From assembly GCA_048550035.1 (NCBI GenBank), contig JBLYYQ010000012.1:1-30854 (forward strand): a stretch of 30,854 bases of DNA, read 5' to 3'. Below the pieces are notes generated by a model. That model searched no databases, had not been told where the DNA came from, and saw only the letters and a list, made by a program, of their open reading frames with translations. How positions within the stretch are numbered: position 1 is the first letter of the stretch; each line of letters begins with the position of its first letter. Positions 7,742 through 14,949 of the stretch are shown piece by piece. Origin of the DNA: JBLYYQ01 sp048550035 (GTDB lineage: Bacteria; Nitrospinota_A; UBA7883; JBLYYQ01). The translations under genes and the position numbers were made by a program.

Positions 7742-8605
7742 TTAATCGACTGTAAGAGGCTTGTTTAGTGGTATTTTTGTTGCGAGATCAATCAAATCTC
7801 CATCGGTTGGATCTTGGGAAAAGAATGCTTCTAGATCAATTGAATAATCGCCAACTTTTTTGCAAAGCTCAACCTTGCCGTTATTGGTAACCCATATTTT
7901 TGTGCAGAGTTGACACTTGAGTGTTTGCACTGTTTCAAATGAGATTGTTATGTTGCTGGATTTATCTTTAAAGCTGTTTTCACCTATTGGTGTTAGCTGA
8001 AGTTTTGAAATTATCTCTTTATATCGGGGCAAAACTGATGGGACATTATCTTTTTTGATTAACTCTTCAAATGATATATCAATCTTGTTATCAACAGCAA
8101 ACTCTATTAGAGGCTCAATCTCGTTACTATTCAGATTGGACTCAATATAAGAGAGTATAGAGACATTGATTTTACTACTCTTTGACTTTAATATGCCATC
8201 AATAACTTTATCAAATATATCAGATGAACTCAACTGATTATAGATTGTCTTATTGACAGTAGGGAGTACCACTTGAACTTTATTTAACTGCAACTTCTTT
8301 ATTTTATCAATATTCTGAGATAGATAATGTCCGTTTGTAGTTAGCGAAATTGTTTTGATCTCTTTTGTTCTAGCGATTGCCCTCAATAGATAAAAAATAT
8401 CATCTCGTGCAAACGGTTCTTTATCCTCTAATGAGACATGATTTACTCCAATAAATGCTAATGCTTTCACAAATCTTACTAGATCGTCAGTATGTAAGAG
8501 AGACTTTACTACGTTACTCTTACCATTTTGAGCATTGAAGAAGTCAACAGCACTTGGTTCTATAGAAAGCTCTCTTATAGCCCTGTTAAATTTATCTAAT
8601 AACAT
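7742..8605 (-). CDS. MoaA-like protein lacking the radical-SAM cluster motif (putative pseudoenzyme)
   Basis: A 287-residue protein that follows the layout of MoaA (GTP 3',8-cyclase, molybdopterin step 1) but cannot be a normal radical SAM enzyme. It opens MLLDKFNRAIREL like MoaA. The stretch where MoaA has CxxxCxxC is IEPSAVDFFNAQNG (15-28), without cysteine. The SAM-contacting GGEP loop reads EDKEP (60-64). The core still matches, for example SLTTNGHYL at 88-96. At the C terminus CQLCTKIWVTNNGKVELC keeps the spacing C-x2-C-x13-C (Cys231, Cys234, Cys248) of MoaA's second [4Fe-4S] cluster, and these are the only cysteines in the protein. The C-terminal Gly-Gly tail of MoaA is absent (ends PLTVD). 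It is 18 nt downstream of the ArgA-like gene and convergent with sucrose synthase. Function unknown; possibly a cluster- or nucleotide-binding protein. Confidence 0.75.
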   Translation of the reverse strand: MLLDKFNRAIRELSIEPSAVDFFNAQNGKSNVVKSLLHTDDLVRFVKALAFIGVNHVSLEDKEPFARDDIFYLLRAIARTKEIKTISLTTNGHYLSQNIDKIKKLQLNKVQVVLPTVNKTIYNQLSSSDIFDKVIDGILKSKSSKINVSILSYIESNLNSNEIEPLIEFAVDNKIDISFEELIKKDNVPSVLPRYKEIISKLQLTPIGENSFKDKSSNITISFETVQTLKCQLCTKIWVTNNGKVELCKKVGDYSIDLEAFFSQDPTDGDLIDLATKIPLNKPLTVD

Positions 8606-8623
8606 TTTAATTCTATAAACTAG

Positions 8624-9139
8624 TTAAGGTGTCTCAATCATTAGAGCAGTTTCATCACAATCTGGAAACTTGTGGCATTTAATACATTCCCTCCATATCT
8701 TATGTGGAAACATAGCTTTATCAACCTTAACAAATCCTAACTTAATAAAAAACTCTGGCTCATAAGTTAAAGTAAAAACCTTAAGTATCTTTAATCTTCT
8801 TGCTTCTTGTAGTGCAAAGTTGACAAGAGTAGTACCGATATTTTCACCATGCTTTGTAGGGTAGACAGCTAACGCTCTAATCTCTGCTAAATCTTCCCAA
8901 GAGATATGTAATCCACATATCCCAAGGAGTTTGCCATCCTCTTCATATACCACATATTGTCTTATAGATTCAAATAATTCATTAAGTGATCGAGGTAACA
9001 TTTTACCTTGATCAGCATATAACTGGATTAATTTTTGCATATTACGTGCATCACTAATAACTGCATATCGGAAAATACCTTTGGTTATTGGGTGAGTAAC
9101 AACTCTATCGGTCTCTATTGTAAACTTCCCCGCTCCCAT
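8624..9139 (-). CDS. argA: Short ArgA-type N-acetyltransferase (GNAT), probable N-acetylglutamate synthase
   Basis: A 171-residue GNAT-fold protein that probably acetylates glutamate with acetyl-CoA, the first committed arginine step. Residues 23-33 (FRYAVISDARN) start the GNAT fold. The acetyl-CoA-binding region is EIRALAVYPTKHGENIGTTLV near 87-106, followed by FFIKLGFVKVD. The C-terminal WRECIKCHKFPDCDETAL carries cysteines 152, 155 and 161, a pattern I associate with the short stand-alone ArgA proteins of delta-proteobacteria and relatives that lack the kinase-like domain of E. coli ArgA. ATG at 9139 has a GAGGAGAA ribosome-binding site. Followed 18 nt later by the MoaA-like gene, so the two are probably co-transcribed. 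A generic acetyltransferase is the alternative. Confidence 0.75.
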   Translation of the reverse strand: MGAGKFTIETDRVVTHPITKGIFRYAVISDARNMQKLIQLYADQGKMLPRSLNELFESIRQYVVYEEDGKLLGICGLHISWEDLAEIRALAVYPTKHGENIGTTLVNFALQEARRLKILKVFTLTYEPEFFIKLGFVKVDKAMFPHKIWRECIKCHKFPDCDETALMIETP

Positions 9140-9230
9140 CAGTTGTTCTCCTCTATCTTGATAGAATTATCATTTTAGTAATCAAAATATCTATCACTAT
9201 AATAATGCTGATTTAGCTAAAATTCCAAGC

Positions 9231-10127
9231 TTATTTCGATCTTGGATGTGTTCTACGATAGACATCTTTTAGATAACTCTTAGCAGTATGGGTATAAATC
9301 TGGGTAGTCGAGATATCTTTATGACCTAACATTACCTGCAGCGACCTTAAATCTGCACCCTGTTCTAGAAGGTGTGTAGAAAAAGAATGGCGCAACCAGT
9401 GTGGGCTAATTTTACTATTAATACCAGACTCTTTTGCGTAATGCTTGATTAGATTCCAACATGCTTGACGAGTTATTTTGTGGCTCCTTGAAGTCACGAA
9501 AAGATAATGGCTTACCCGTTGATTGAGTAGTTTTGCTCTAGCAGAGTTAAGGTAAAGAGAGATCTTATCAATTGCACGCAGACCAATTGGTGTGATACGT
9601 TCTTTAGAACCTTTACCTACTATTTTAATAAATCGCTCGTCGAAATTAATGGCAGCAAGTTGAATGGAGACTAACTCAGAAATCCTTACACCTGTTGAAT
9701 ATAGGGTTTCTAATATTGCACGATCTCGAATCTCTCTAGGGCTGTTACCTGATGGAGCTTCTAGAAGCTTCTCTAGCTCGCTTAACGATATTACAGATGG
9801 TAATTGATCCCTCCCTTTAGTTGATCTCAAGGTTGTAGCGATGTTTTTTTCTACAAGTTTCTCATCTAGCAAAAAGGCGTAAAATCCTTTTAGCGATGAG
9901 ACAACACGTCTGATTGTTCTATCCATTCGATTGTTATTTTTTAATGAATTCAGATAGTTCATTAGATCCTGATTGGATAGTGTAGCAAGTTTCGCTACAT
10001 CGTTGACCTCAAAAAAATCGAGAAAGCTTTTCAGGTCAGAGACATAGCTTGCGATACTATTTTCAGAAAGATTTTTGTACAGTGCTAATGAGCTAATATA
10101 GCTATCTAATAGATGTTCTCTATTCAT
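9231..10127 (-). CDS. Tyrosine recombinase of the XerC/XerD family
   Basis: Site-specific recombinase that resolves chromosome dimers at dif with FtsK. The 298-residue length and residue placement match E. coli XerD closely: Arg148 (TGVRISELVSI), Lys172 (GKGSKER), His243 and Arg246 (SPHWLRHSFSTH), His269 (MLGHKDISTTQIYTH) and the nucleophile Tyr278, so all six catalytic residues are present. The N-terminal SAM-like core-binding domain occupies about 1-105. Whether it is XerC, XerD or a single Xer (XerA/H type) is not decidable from this copy. The start codon overlaps the stop of the upstream 85-residue gene by 4 nt, showing translational coupling. About 90 nt separate it from the following ArgA-like gene. 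No integrase-type mobile context is seen, so a housekeeping role is favoured. Confidence 0.92.
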   Translation of the reverse strand: MNREHLLDSYISSLALYKNLSENSIASYVSDLKSFLDFFEVNDVAKLATLSNQDLMNYLNSLKNNNRMDRTIRRVVSSLKGFYAFLLDEKLVEKNIATTLRSTKGRDQLPSVISLSELEKLLEAPSGNSPREIRDRAILETLYSTGVRISELVSIQLAAINFDERFIKIVGKGSKERITPIGLRAIDKISLYLNSARAKLLNQRVSHYLFVTSRSHKITRQACWNLIKHYAKESGINSKISPHWLRHSFSTHLLEQGADLRSLQVMLGHKDISTTQIYTHTAKSYLKDVYRRTHPRSK

Positions 10128-10381
10128 TTGAACTTTTTGAATGGGTTTAAGACGAAATCCTTTTTACACTGACTGCAGAGAATAAAAAGATTTTTATCAA
10201 AAATATTCTTCTCCAAAGCTATTGAATCTTCTTGCGCTAAGCTATCAATAAGATTAGTAAGTTGTAAATCACTCAAATTTTCAGCTGGCAGTCCATCATC
10301 GATAGCATAGAGATTAATTTCAAGTTTATAACGGATATGACCAGTTTCAATTTTTATATTGCAGGCATCACATATCTCCAT
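10124..10381 (-). CDS. Small protein with two CxxC pairs, coupled to xer gene
   Basis: An 85-residue acidic protein of unknown function. It has two CxxC knuckles at its ends (Cys4/Cys7 in CDAC and Cys69/Cys72 in CSQC), separated by a predicted helical middle (about 33-60). The pairs could close a zinc ribbon by bringing the termini together; this is inferred from spacing only. It ends in a basic tail (KKDFVLNPFKKFK). No signal peptide or membrane segment. The stop overlaps the xer start by 4 nt, so the two are made together. The upstream side is a 126-nt divergent region shared with the flagellar operon; a GGAG lies 12 nt before the ATG, a longer spacing than usual. It looks real because of the coupling and motif symmetry, but I do not recognise a named family. 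Confidence 0.7.
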   Translation of the reverse strand: MEICDACNIKIETGHIRYKLEINLYAIDDGLPAENLSDLQLTNLIDSLAQEDSIALEKNIFDKNLFILCSQCKKDFVLNPFKKFK

Positions 10382-10455
10382 TGTAACTTATAGCTCCTTA
10401 CTATCAAGGTAACATATAAGTGAATATCAATCAATGATAAGTAGAGATGAGTTTT

Positions 10456-10471
10456 TGGCATATAACTTGCT
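10456..10471 (+). promoter_or_regulatory. Sigma-54 promoter of the flagellar operon
   Basis: TGGCAT (10456-10461), a 5-nt spacer, then TTGCT (10467-10471) gives the -24/-12 layout of RpoN promoters with the invariant GG and GC in register. The expected transcription start is about 10482, some 26 nt before flgF. This implies RpoN plus an enhancer-binding activator controls rod, ring and hook-junction genes, as in many polar-flagellated bacteria. The activator and its upstream sites were not identified. Confidence 0.82.
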
Positions 10472-10507
10472 TCAACAGTAAGTATCTAAAAATTTTAGGC
10501 AAAAGAT

Positions 10508-11245
10508 ATGTATAAAGGGATGTTTATTGCAGTCGCAGGGGCAAAAAATGCACAGTTACGGCTAGATACGAGTGCAAATAATTTAGCCAATGTTGAGACT
10601 GTTGGCTTCAAGAGAGATCGGGTGCTGTTTGAAAGTTATCTTGCCGAAGAAGGAGAGAAACTAAGTTTTGATAGCACTTTCCCTGTAGCAGCCAAAACTA
10701 TTTCAGATTATAGTGAAGGTCCATTCAAGAGCCGATCAGATAATCTTTCAGTTGCAATTAAGGGATCTGGTTTTTTCGAGCTCCAAGCTTCTGATCAGCG
10801 CAAATATACAAAGGATGGTGCATTCAAAGTAAGTTCGGATGGCTACCTTGTTTCGAGCGATGATATGCCTCTACTTTCTAAGCATGATAGCCCGATTTTT
10901 ATAGGGAATCTGAATGCCAAGATCAACAACAAGGGTGAGGTTTGGTTAACAGAACGAGATCACGATAGTGATAAAGAGATATTGGCAGGTACAATCAAGA
11001 TTGTTGATTTTCCAAAACCCTATACCTTAAGCAAGGCAGGCAACAATTTATATTCATCAGATGTTGAAGGTTCGATTTTGCCAACTGCAAATTTAGAATC
11101 ATCACATGTCGAAATGAGTAATGTGAATGCGGTTCAAGAAATGGTTGATCTGATCGAAAATTCTAGATCATTTGAATCGATTATGAAATTAATCACAGAA
11201 CATGACTCAATGACAGGAAAAGTTGCAGAGCAAGTAATAGGATAA
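10508..11245 (+). CDS. flgF: Flagellar basal-body rod protein FlgF
   Basis: Proximal rod subunit in the periplasm, exported by the flagellar type III apparatus (no Sec signal). The 245-residue protein has the conserved N-terminal heptad-like motif SANNLANVETVGFKR (residues 22-36) of rod/hook proteins and the C-terminal SSHVEMSNVNAVQEMVDLI, where the terminal helices pair. The middle, with AIKGSGFFELQASDQRKYTKDGAF, is the FlgE/F/G core (D1). It directly precedes flgG with a 16-nt gap and is the first gene behind the sigma-54 promoter. The distinction from FlgG rests on its shorter divergent middle and gene order. The ribosome-binding site is weak (AGG 10 nt upstream). Confidence 0.93.
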   Translation: MYKGMFIAVAGAKNAQLRLDTSANNLANVETVGFKRDRVLFESYLAEEGEKLSFDSTFPVAAKTISDYSEGPFKSRSDNLSVAIKGSGFFELQASDQRKYTKDGAFKVSSDGYLVSSDDMPLLSKHDSPIFIGNLNAKINNKGEVWLTERDHDSDKEILAGTIKIVDFPKPYTLSKAGNNLYSSDVEGSILPTANLESSHVEMSNVNAVQEMVDLIENSRSFESIMKLITEHDSMTGKVAEQVIG

Positions 11246-11261
11246 CGAAGGATAAAAAAAT

Positions 11262-12050
11262 ATGATTAGAGCGCTACATACAGGTGCCACAGGGATGGCA
11301 GCACAACAATTAAGTATGGATGTGATTGCAAATAACTTGGCTAATGTTAATACGGTCGGGTTTAAGAAATCGCGAGCAGATTTCAAAGATATTTTTTACC
11401 AAGTGATAAAAGGTGCTGGTTCTGTTGGTGAAGATGGCTCAAGAGTGCCAACTGGGATTCATGTTGGACTTGGTGTGAAGCCCTCATCGATCACAAGAGA
11501 GTCGTCTCAGGGTGCTCTTCAGAATAGTCAAAACGAGCTAGATTTGGCAATCGAAGGTAGCGGACTATTTCAGATAGAGAGAAGCGACGGTTCATTAGTC
11601 TACTCTCGAGCTGGTAATTTTATTTTAAACTCAGAAGGAAACATTGTCACAGTAGATGGATCCAAATTATATCCAAGCGTAACAGTACCAGAAGATGCCC
11701 AATCTATATCAATAGACAAATTAGGTATTATTTCCGTTGTAAGAGATGGCTATGAGACAACAGAAGAGATAGGTCAAATTGAACTTGCAAGTTTTATTAA
11801 TGAAGCTGGATTACTCTCTATTGGTGATAGTTTTTACGCCAAGACAGATGCATCAGGTGACCCGATAACAGGGAGTCCTAGAACTGATCAATTTGGTGAA
11901 ATATTGCAAGGTTTTGTTGAGACTTCAAATGTTGAAATGGTCGATGAATTGACCTCAATGATATTAGTACAGCGTGCATATGAAATACTATCAAAGGTAG
12001 TTCAGGCAGGTGATGACATGTTGCAAGTTGTAAATCAATTGAAACGATAA
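11262..12050 (+). CDS. flgG: Flagellar distal rod protein FlgG
   Basis: Builds the distal rod that passes through the P and L rings. The 262-residue length is exactly the usual FlgG size. MIRALHTGATGMAAQQLSMD followed by ANNLANVNTVGFKKSRADFKD is the classical FlgG N terminus. Family features in the middle include AIEGSGLFQI and YSRAGNF, and the C terminus has FVETSNVEMVDELTSMILVQRAYE. Exported by the flagellar type III system, so no signal peptide is expected or seen. The stop TAA at 12048-12050 overlaps the flgA start by one base. Nothing unusual in length or residues. Confidence 0.97.
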   Translation: MIRALHTGATGMAAQQLSMDVIANNLANVNTVGFKKSRADFKDIFYQVIKGAGSVGEDGSRVPTGIHVGLGVKPSSITRESSQGALQNSQNELDLAIEGSGLFQIERSDGSLVYSRAGNFILNSEGNIVTVDGSKLYPSVTVPEDAQSISIDKLGIISVVRDGYETTEEIGQIELASFINEAGLLSIGDSFYAKTDASGDPITGSPRTDQFGEILQGFVETSNVEMVDELTSMILVQRAYEILSKVVQAGDDMLQVVNQLKR

Positions 12051-12781
12051 TGAAAAAAAAGTTTTTTAATAAAACGATTATAGTGGTTCTTTTTTTACTA
12101 TCCTCTAATCTGGCAGTTGCAGGGAGTGATGATCCAACAAACAAATTTTATGAATCGGTTAAGCAAGAGGTGATAAAAGAGTTAAATGACCAACTTAGCG
12201 ACGAAAGCCTAAAAATTGAGAAAGTCTATATTGCACCTGATATGCAAGTTAAGGGTATCTCAGTTGAAGATATAGTTGATATCAAGGTTATTGGTGCTAA
12301 TAGAATATCTAAGCGTTATTTTGTTGCGCTTGAGCTGCGTCATCAAGGAAGAGTTAAGAAGGTTGTGGTTCCTGCCTTAGTCGGTATTACAGCTGAATAT
12401 ATAATTGCTAAGGAGAGGATTAATAAAGGTTCAAAGATTCATAAGCTTGATGTTGAATTTAGGAGATTACCATTAGATAGCAATAGCTCTTTTTCTAGGA
12501 TCCGAGTTAGCGATTTAGAGGATGCAGTTGCCAAGAATGATATCAAGGCAGGATCAGTAATTTCAAAACGAGATCTTAAAAAAGTAAGCCTAATTAATAG
12601 AGGTGATAGGGTCGTTTTGGTTATGGAGAAAGATATAGTCACAGTTAGTGTTGATGTTTTAGCAGAAGAGTCAGGCGATCTAAATGATATTATTTTTGTA
12701 AGAAATAGCAATACGAACAAAAAGCACAAGGCAAAAGTAATAGATAAGCAGATGGTTGCGATCAACTTTAAGGATAATTAG
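12050..12781 (+). CDS. flgA: Flagellar P-ring assembly chaperone FlgA
   Basis: Periplasmic chaperone that helps FlgI polymerise into the P ring around the rod. The 243-residue precursor opens with a Sec signal peptide: basic KKKFFNK, hydrophobic core TIIVVLFLLSSNLAVA, likely cleavage after AVA near residue 24. The C-terminal half carries the SAF-type domain: AEYIIAKERINKGSKIHKLDVE and a segment near AVAKNDIKAGSVISKRDLKKV, and ends RGDRVVLVMEKDIVTVSVD then DIIFVRNSNTNKKHKAKVIDKQ, the FlgA signature. Start overlaps the flgG stop by one base; the next gene flgH begins immediately after its stop. Position between flgG and flgH supports the call. Confidence 0.93.
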   Translation: MKKKFFNKTIIVVLFLLSSNLAVAGSDDPTNKFYESVKQEVIKELNDQLSDESLKIEKVYIAPDMQVKGISVEDIVDIKVIGANRISKRYFVALELRHQGRVKKVVVPALVGITAEYIIAKERINKGSKIHKLDVEFRRLPLDSNSSFSRIRVSDLEDAVAKNDIKAGSVISKRDLKKVSLINRGDRVVLVMEKDIVTVSVDVLAEESGDLNDIIFVRNSNTNKKHKAKVIDKQMVAINFKDN

Positions 12782-13429
12782 ATGGCAGATAGTAAAATTA
12801 TTATAGTAATGATTTTCATCACAGCCCCACTCTTGAGCTATGGCTGCTCAACGAAAGTTGCACTGCCAGATCGGCCGATTATAAATATAGAAGCGGAGAA
12901 TAAAGAGTATAGCTATGGTTCGTTGTGGGTAGATCAAAATGGGAAGAATTCACTATTCCATGATTACAAAGCAAACAAAATAGGAGATTTGGTTACTGTT
13001 GTTATAGTAGAAGCGACCACTGCAGTTAATAAGAGCGATACAAAGTCACAACGAGATTTCAACTCTCAAATTGGGTTTGACTCAGATGACGATGCAAAAA
13101 ATATGGGAGTCGATTCTAGATACAAATTTAATGGTGCAGGTGCAACGCATCGTGCAGATAAGTTTGAGGCAACAATTTCATGCATTGTAAAGGAGATACT
13201 CCCCAATGGAAATTTTGTGATAGAAGGTCAGCGGCGGATGCAGATTAATGATGAAGAGCAGTATATGTTGGTAAAAGGGATTGTACATCCTAAAGATATA
13301 TCATCAAATAATAAAATTCTCTCAACAAAGATAGCTAATGGTGATATTCGCTATACAGGTGGAGGTGCCATAGCTGAAGGTAAGCGACCTGGCTGGCTAG
13401 GGCAAATTTTGAGGAAAGTATTACCGTAA
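12782..13429 (+). CDS. flgH: Flagellar L-ring lipoprotein FlgH
   Basis: Outer-membrane L-ring subunit; its presence shows the cell has an outer membrane crossed by the flagellum. The 215-residue precursor has a short hydrophobic leader ending LLSYGC, with Cys22 as the probable lipidation site (the -3 position is Ser, a somewhat loose lipobox). Family motifs include GSLWVDQNGKNSLFHDYKAN, KIGDLVTVVIVEATTAVNKS, and the C-terminal ANGDIRYTGGGAIAEGKRPGW followed by GQILRKVLP, which match FlgH proteins. ATG follows the flgA stop directly, with 10 nt to flgI on the other side. No oddities. Confidence 0.95.
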   Translation: MADSKIIIVMIFITAPLLSYGCSTKVALPDRPIINIEAENKEYSYGSLWVDQNGKNSLFHDYKANKIGDLVTVVIVEATTAVNKSDTKSQRDFNSQIGFDSDDDAKNMGVDSRYKFNGAGATHRADKFEATISCIVKEILPNGNFVIEGQRRMQINDEEQYMLVKGIVHPKDISSNNKILSTKIANGDIRYTGGGAIAEGKRPGWLGQILRKVLP

Positions 13430-13439
13430 AAGGATTCTT

Positions 13440-14570
13440 ATGACAAAGGTAAGCAAATTTTTTATATTGATACTATCTATATCTATTCTGCTGTCAGCCG
13501 ATTTTACATTGGCAGAGAGGTTAAAAGATATATCGTCAATCAGGGGTGTTAGGGAGAATCAGCTAGTTGGTTATGGTCTAGTAGTTGGTCTACAAGGATC
13601 AGGAGATAGGTCGTATAAGAGCCCATTTACAACGCAGGCATTGATATCTATGTTGAAGCGACTTGGAGCCAATATAGAACTAGAGTCATTACAAGATGGT
13701 AATTCAATCCAGCAGAAGCTAAGTGCGTTGCGTCATATTCGTGTAGAGAATGTGGCAGCAGTAATAGTGACAGCTAGCTTGCCCCCATTTGCAAGAGCGG
13801 GTCAGCGGATTGATATTAATGTTGCAAGTTTAGGCGATGCGCGGAGTTTAGAAGGAGGCCAGTTATTGATGACACCTTTAAAAGGTGCCAATCAAGAGAT
13901 CTATGCAGTTGGGCAAGGTTCGATAGTAAGTAGCTTGCAATCTGATAATACTGTTCGCGATATTCGAAGTTACTCAAGACGTTCAAGTAAAATACTATCA
14001 GCAATGATCCCGGGCGGAGCATTAGTTGAAAAAGAGGTTGGATTTAACATATTAAATGAACCAGAACTGATCTTTGCATTGACCTATCCTGATTTCACAA
14101 CTGTAAATAGAGCAGTAGGAGTGATTAATGAGACGGTAGGAAGTGATGTAGCGAAAGCTCTAGATTCGACTGCATTTAGTCTAAGTTTCCCAGATGAGTA
14201 TCAAGATAGGAAGATAGAATATATAGCGTTAGTTGAAAGCTTACAGGTGGAATCTGATAGCCAAGCAAAAATTGTAATCAATGAAAAATCTGGTGCGATT
14301 GTTATAGGATCAAACGTTACGATTGATGGCGTAGCGATAACACATGAAAATTTGACTATTAAAATTGAGAACCCGAGTCAGGAAAATTCTGCCCAATACG
14401 GCAATCAAAATGGCAAAAATAGTAAGTTCGTAGAACTCCAATCAAACAGGTCATTAAGCGCAATAGTTGAATCACTCAATGAGCTTGGTATTGCGACAAA
14501 AGATATAATATTGATTTTTCAAGCGCTTAGACGAGCCGGTGCATTAAAGGCAACGATCGAAATAATATAG
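13440..14570 (+). CDS. flgI: Flagellar P-ring protein FlgI
   Basis: Periplasmic P-ring subunit surrounding the rod at the peptidoglycan. The 376-residue precursor has a Sec signal peptide (about 1-25; basic MTKVSK, hydrophobic FFILILSISILLSA, cleavage likely after TLA). The mature start ERLKDISSIRGVRENQLVGYGLVVGLQGSGD is the hallmark of FlgI. Further motifs are LPPFARAGQRIDINVASLGDA near 115-135 and the C-terminal LQALRRAGALKATIEII. The segment SGAIVIGSNVTIDGVAITH is also family-conserved. It has an AAAGGA ribosome-binding site just upstream. Followed by a 58-nt gap with a weak sigma-54-like site before flgJ. Confidence 0.97.
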   Translation: MTKVSKFFILILSISILLSADFTLAERLKDISSIRGVRENQLVGYGLVVGLQGSGDRSYKSPFTTQALISMLKRLGANIELESLQDGNSIQQKLSALRHIRVENVAAVIVTASLPPFARAGQRIDINVASLGDARSLEGGQLLMTPLKGANQEIYAVGQGSIVSSLQSDNTVRDIRSYSRRSSKILSAMIPGGALVEKEVGFNILNEPELIFALTYPDFTTVNRAVGVINETVGSDVAKALDSTAFSLSFPDEYQDRKIEYIALVESLQVESDSQAKIVINEKSGAIVIGSNVTIDGVAITHENLTIKIENPSQENSAQYGNQNGKNSKFVELQSNRSLSAIVESLNELGIATKDIILIFQALRRAGALKATIEII

Positions 14571-14588
14571 TTTTTCCTAAAGTTCGAT

Positions 14589-14604
14589 TGGCATACATAT
14601 TGAA
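14589..14604 (+). promoter_or_regulatory. Possible internal sigma-54 promoter before flgJ
   Basis: TGGCAT (14589-14594), 5-nt spacer, TTGAA (14600-14604). The spacing equals the strong site at 10456, but the -12 GC is GA here, which usually weakens RpoN promoters. It is in the only sizeable gap of the flagellar operon, 25 nt before the flgJ start and upstream of an AAGGAG ribosome-binding site, so it could give extra expression of flgJ-flgN-flgK-flgL. Chance cannot be excluded. Confidence 0.38.
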
Positions 14605-14628
14605 TAAATCCATGCAAAAGGAGATAAC

Positions 14629-14949
14629 ATGAATATAGAAGGTTTTAAATCTAGTGATAGCTTACGACTGCCGTTAGTAGATAAAGCAAATAAAGGTGAT
14701 CTATCCAAACTTCGTGAAGCTGCAGTAGAATTTCAATCTATTTTTTACTCAAAAGTATTAAAAAGCATGCGAGATACAATTGATGAAACAGAAGGGTTGT
14801 TCAAGAAAAATGATGGGGAGCGTCTATTTACCTCAATGTTAGATGATCAGTTTGCAACGCTACTATCAAATGAAAGTTCGTCAGGTCAGTTAGCAGATAA
14901 ATTAGTAGAACAGCTAAGTCAGCTTTCAAGAGGAAGGGAGCGAGAATGA
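14629..14949 (+). CDS. flgJ: Rod-binding protein (FlgJ N-terminal type, no muramidase)
   Basis: A rod-cap/scaffold protein of 106 residues corresponding only to the N-terminal half of enterobacterial FlgJ. LREAAVEFQSIFYSKVLKSMRDT (about 23-45) and GERLFTSMLDDQFATLL (about 64-80), followed by SSGQLADKLVEQL, make up the rod-binding domain. The C-terminal peptidoglycan hydrolase domain of gamma-proteobacterial FlgJ is absent, so a separate lytic enzyme must clear the wall; none is seen nearby. The ribosome-binding site AAGGAG is clear. The stop overlaps flgN by 4 nt (ATGA). Normal for delta-proteobacteria and related groups. Confidence 0.88.
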   Translation: MNIEGFKSSDSLRLPLVDKANKGDLSKLREAAVEFQSIFYSKVLKSMRDTIDETEGLFKKNDGERLFTSMLDDQFATLLSNESSSGQLADKLVEQLSQLSRGRERE

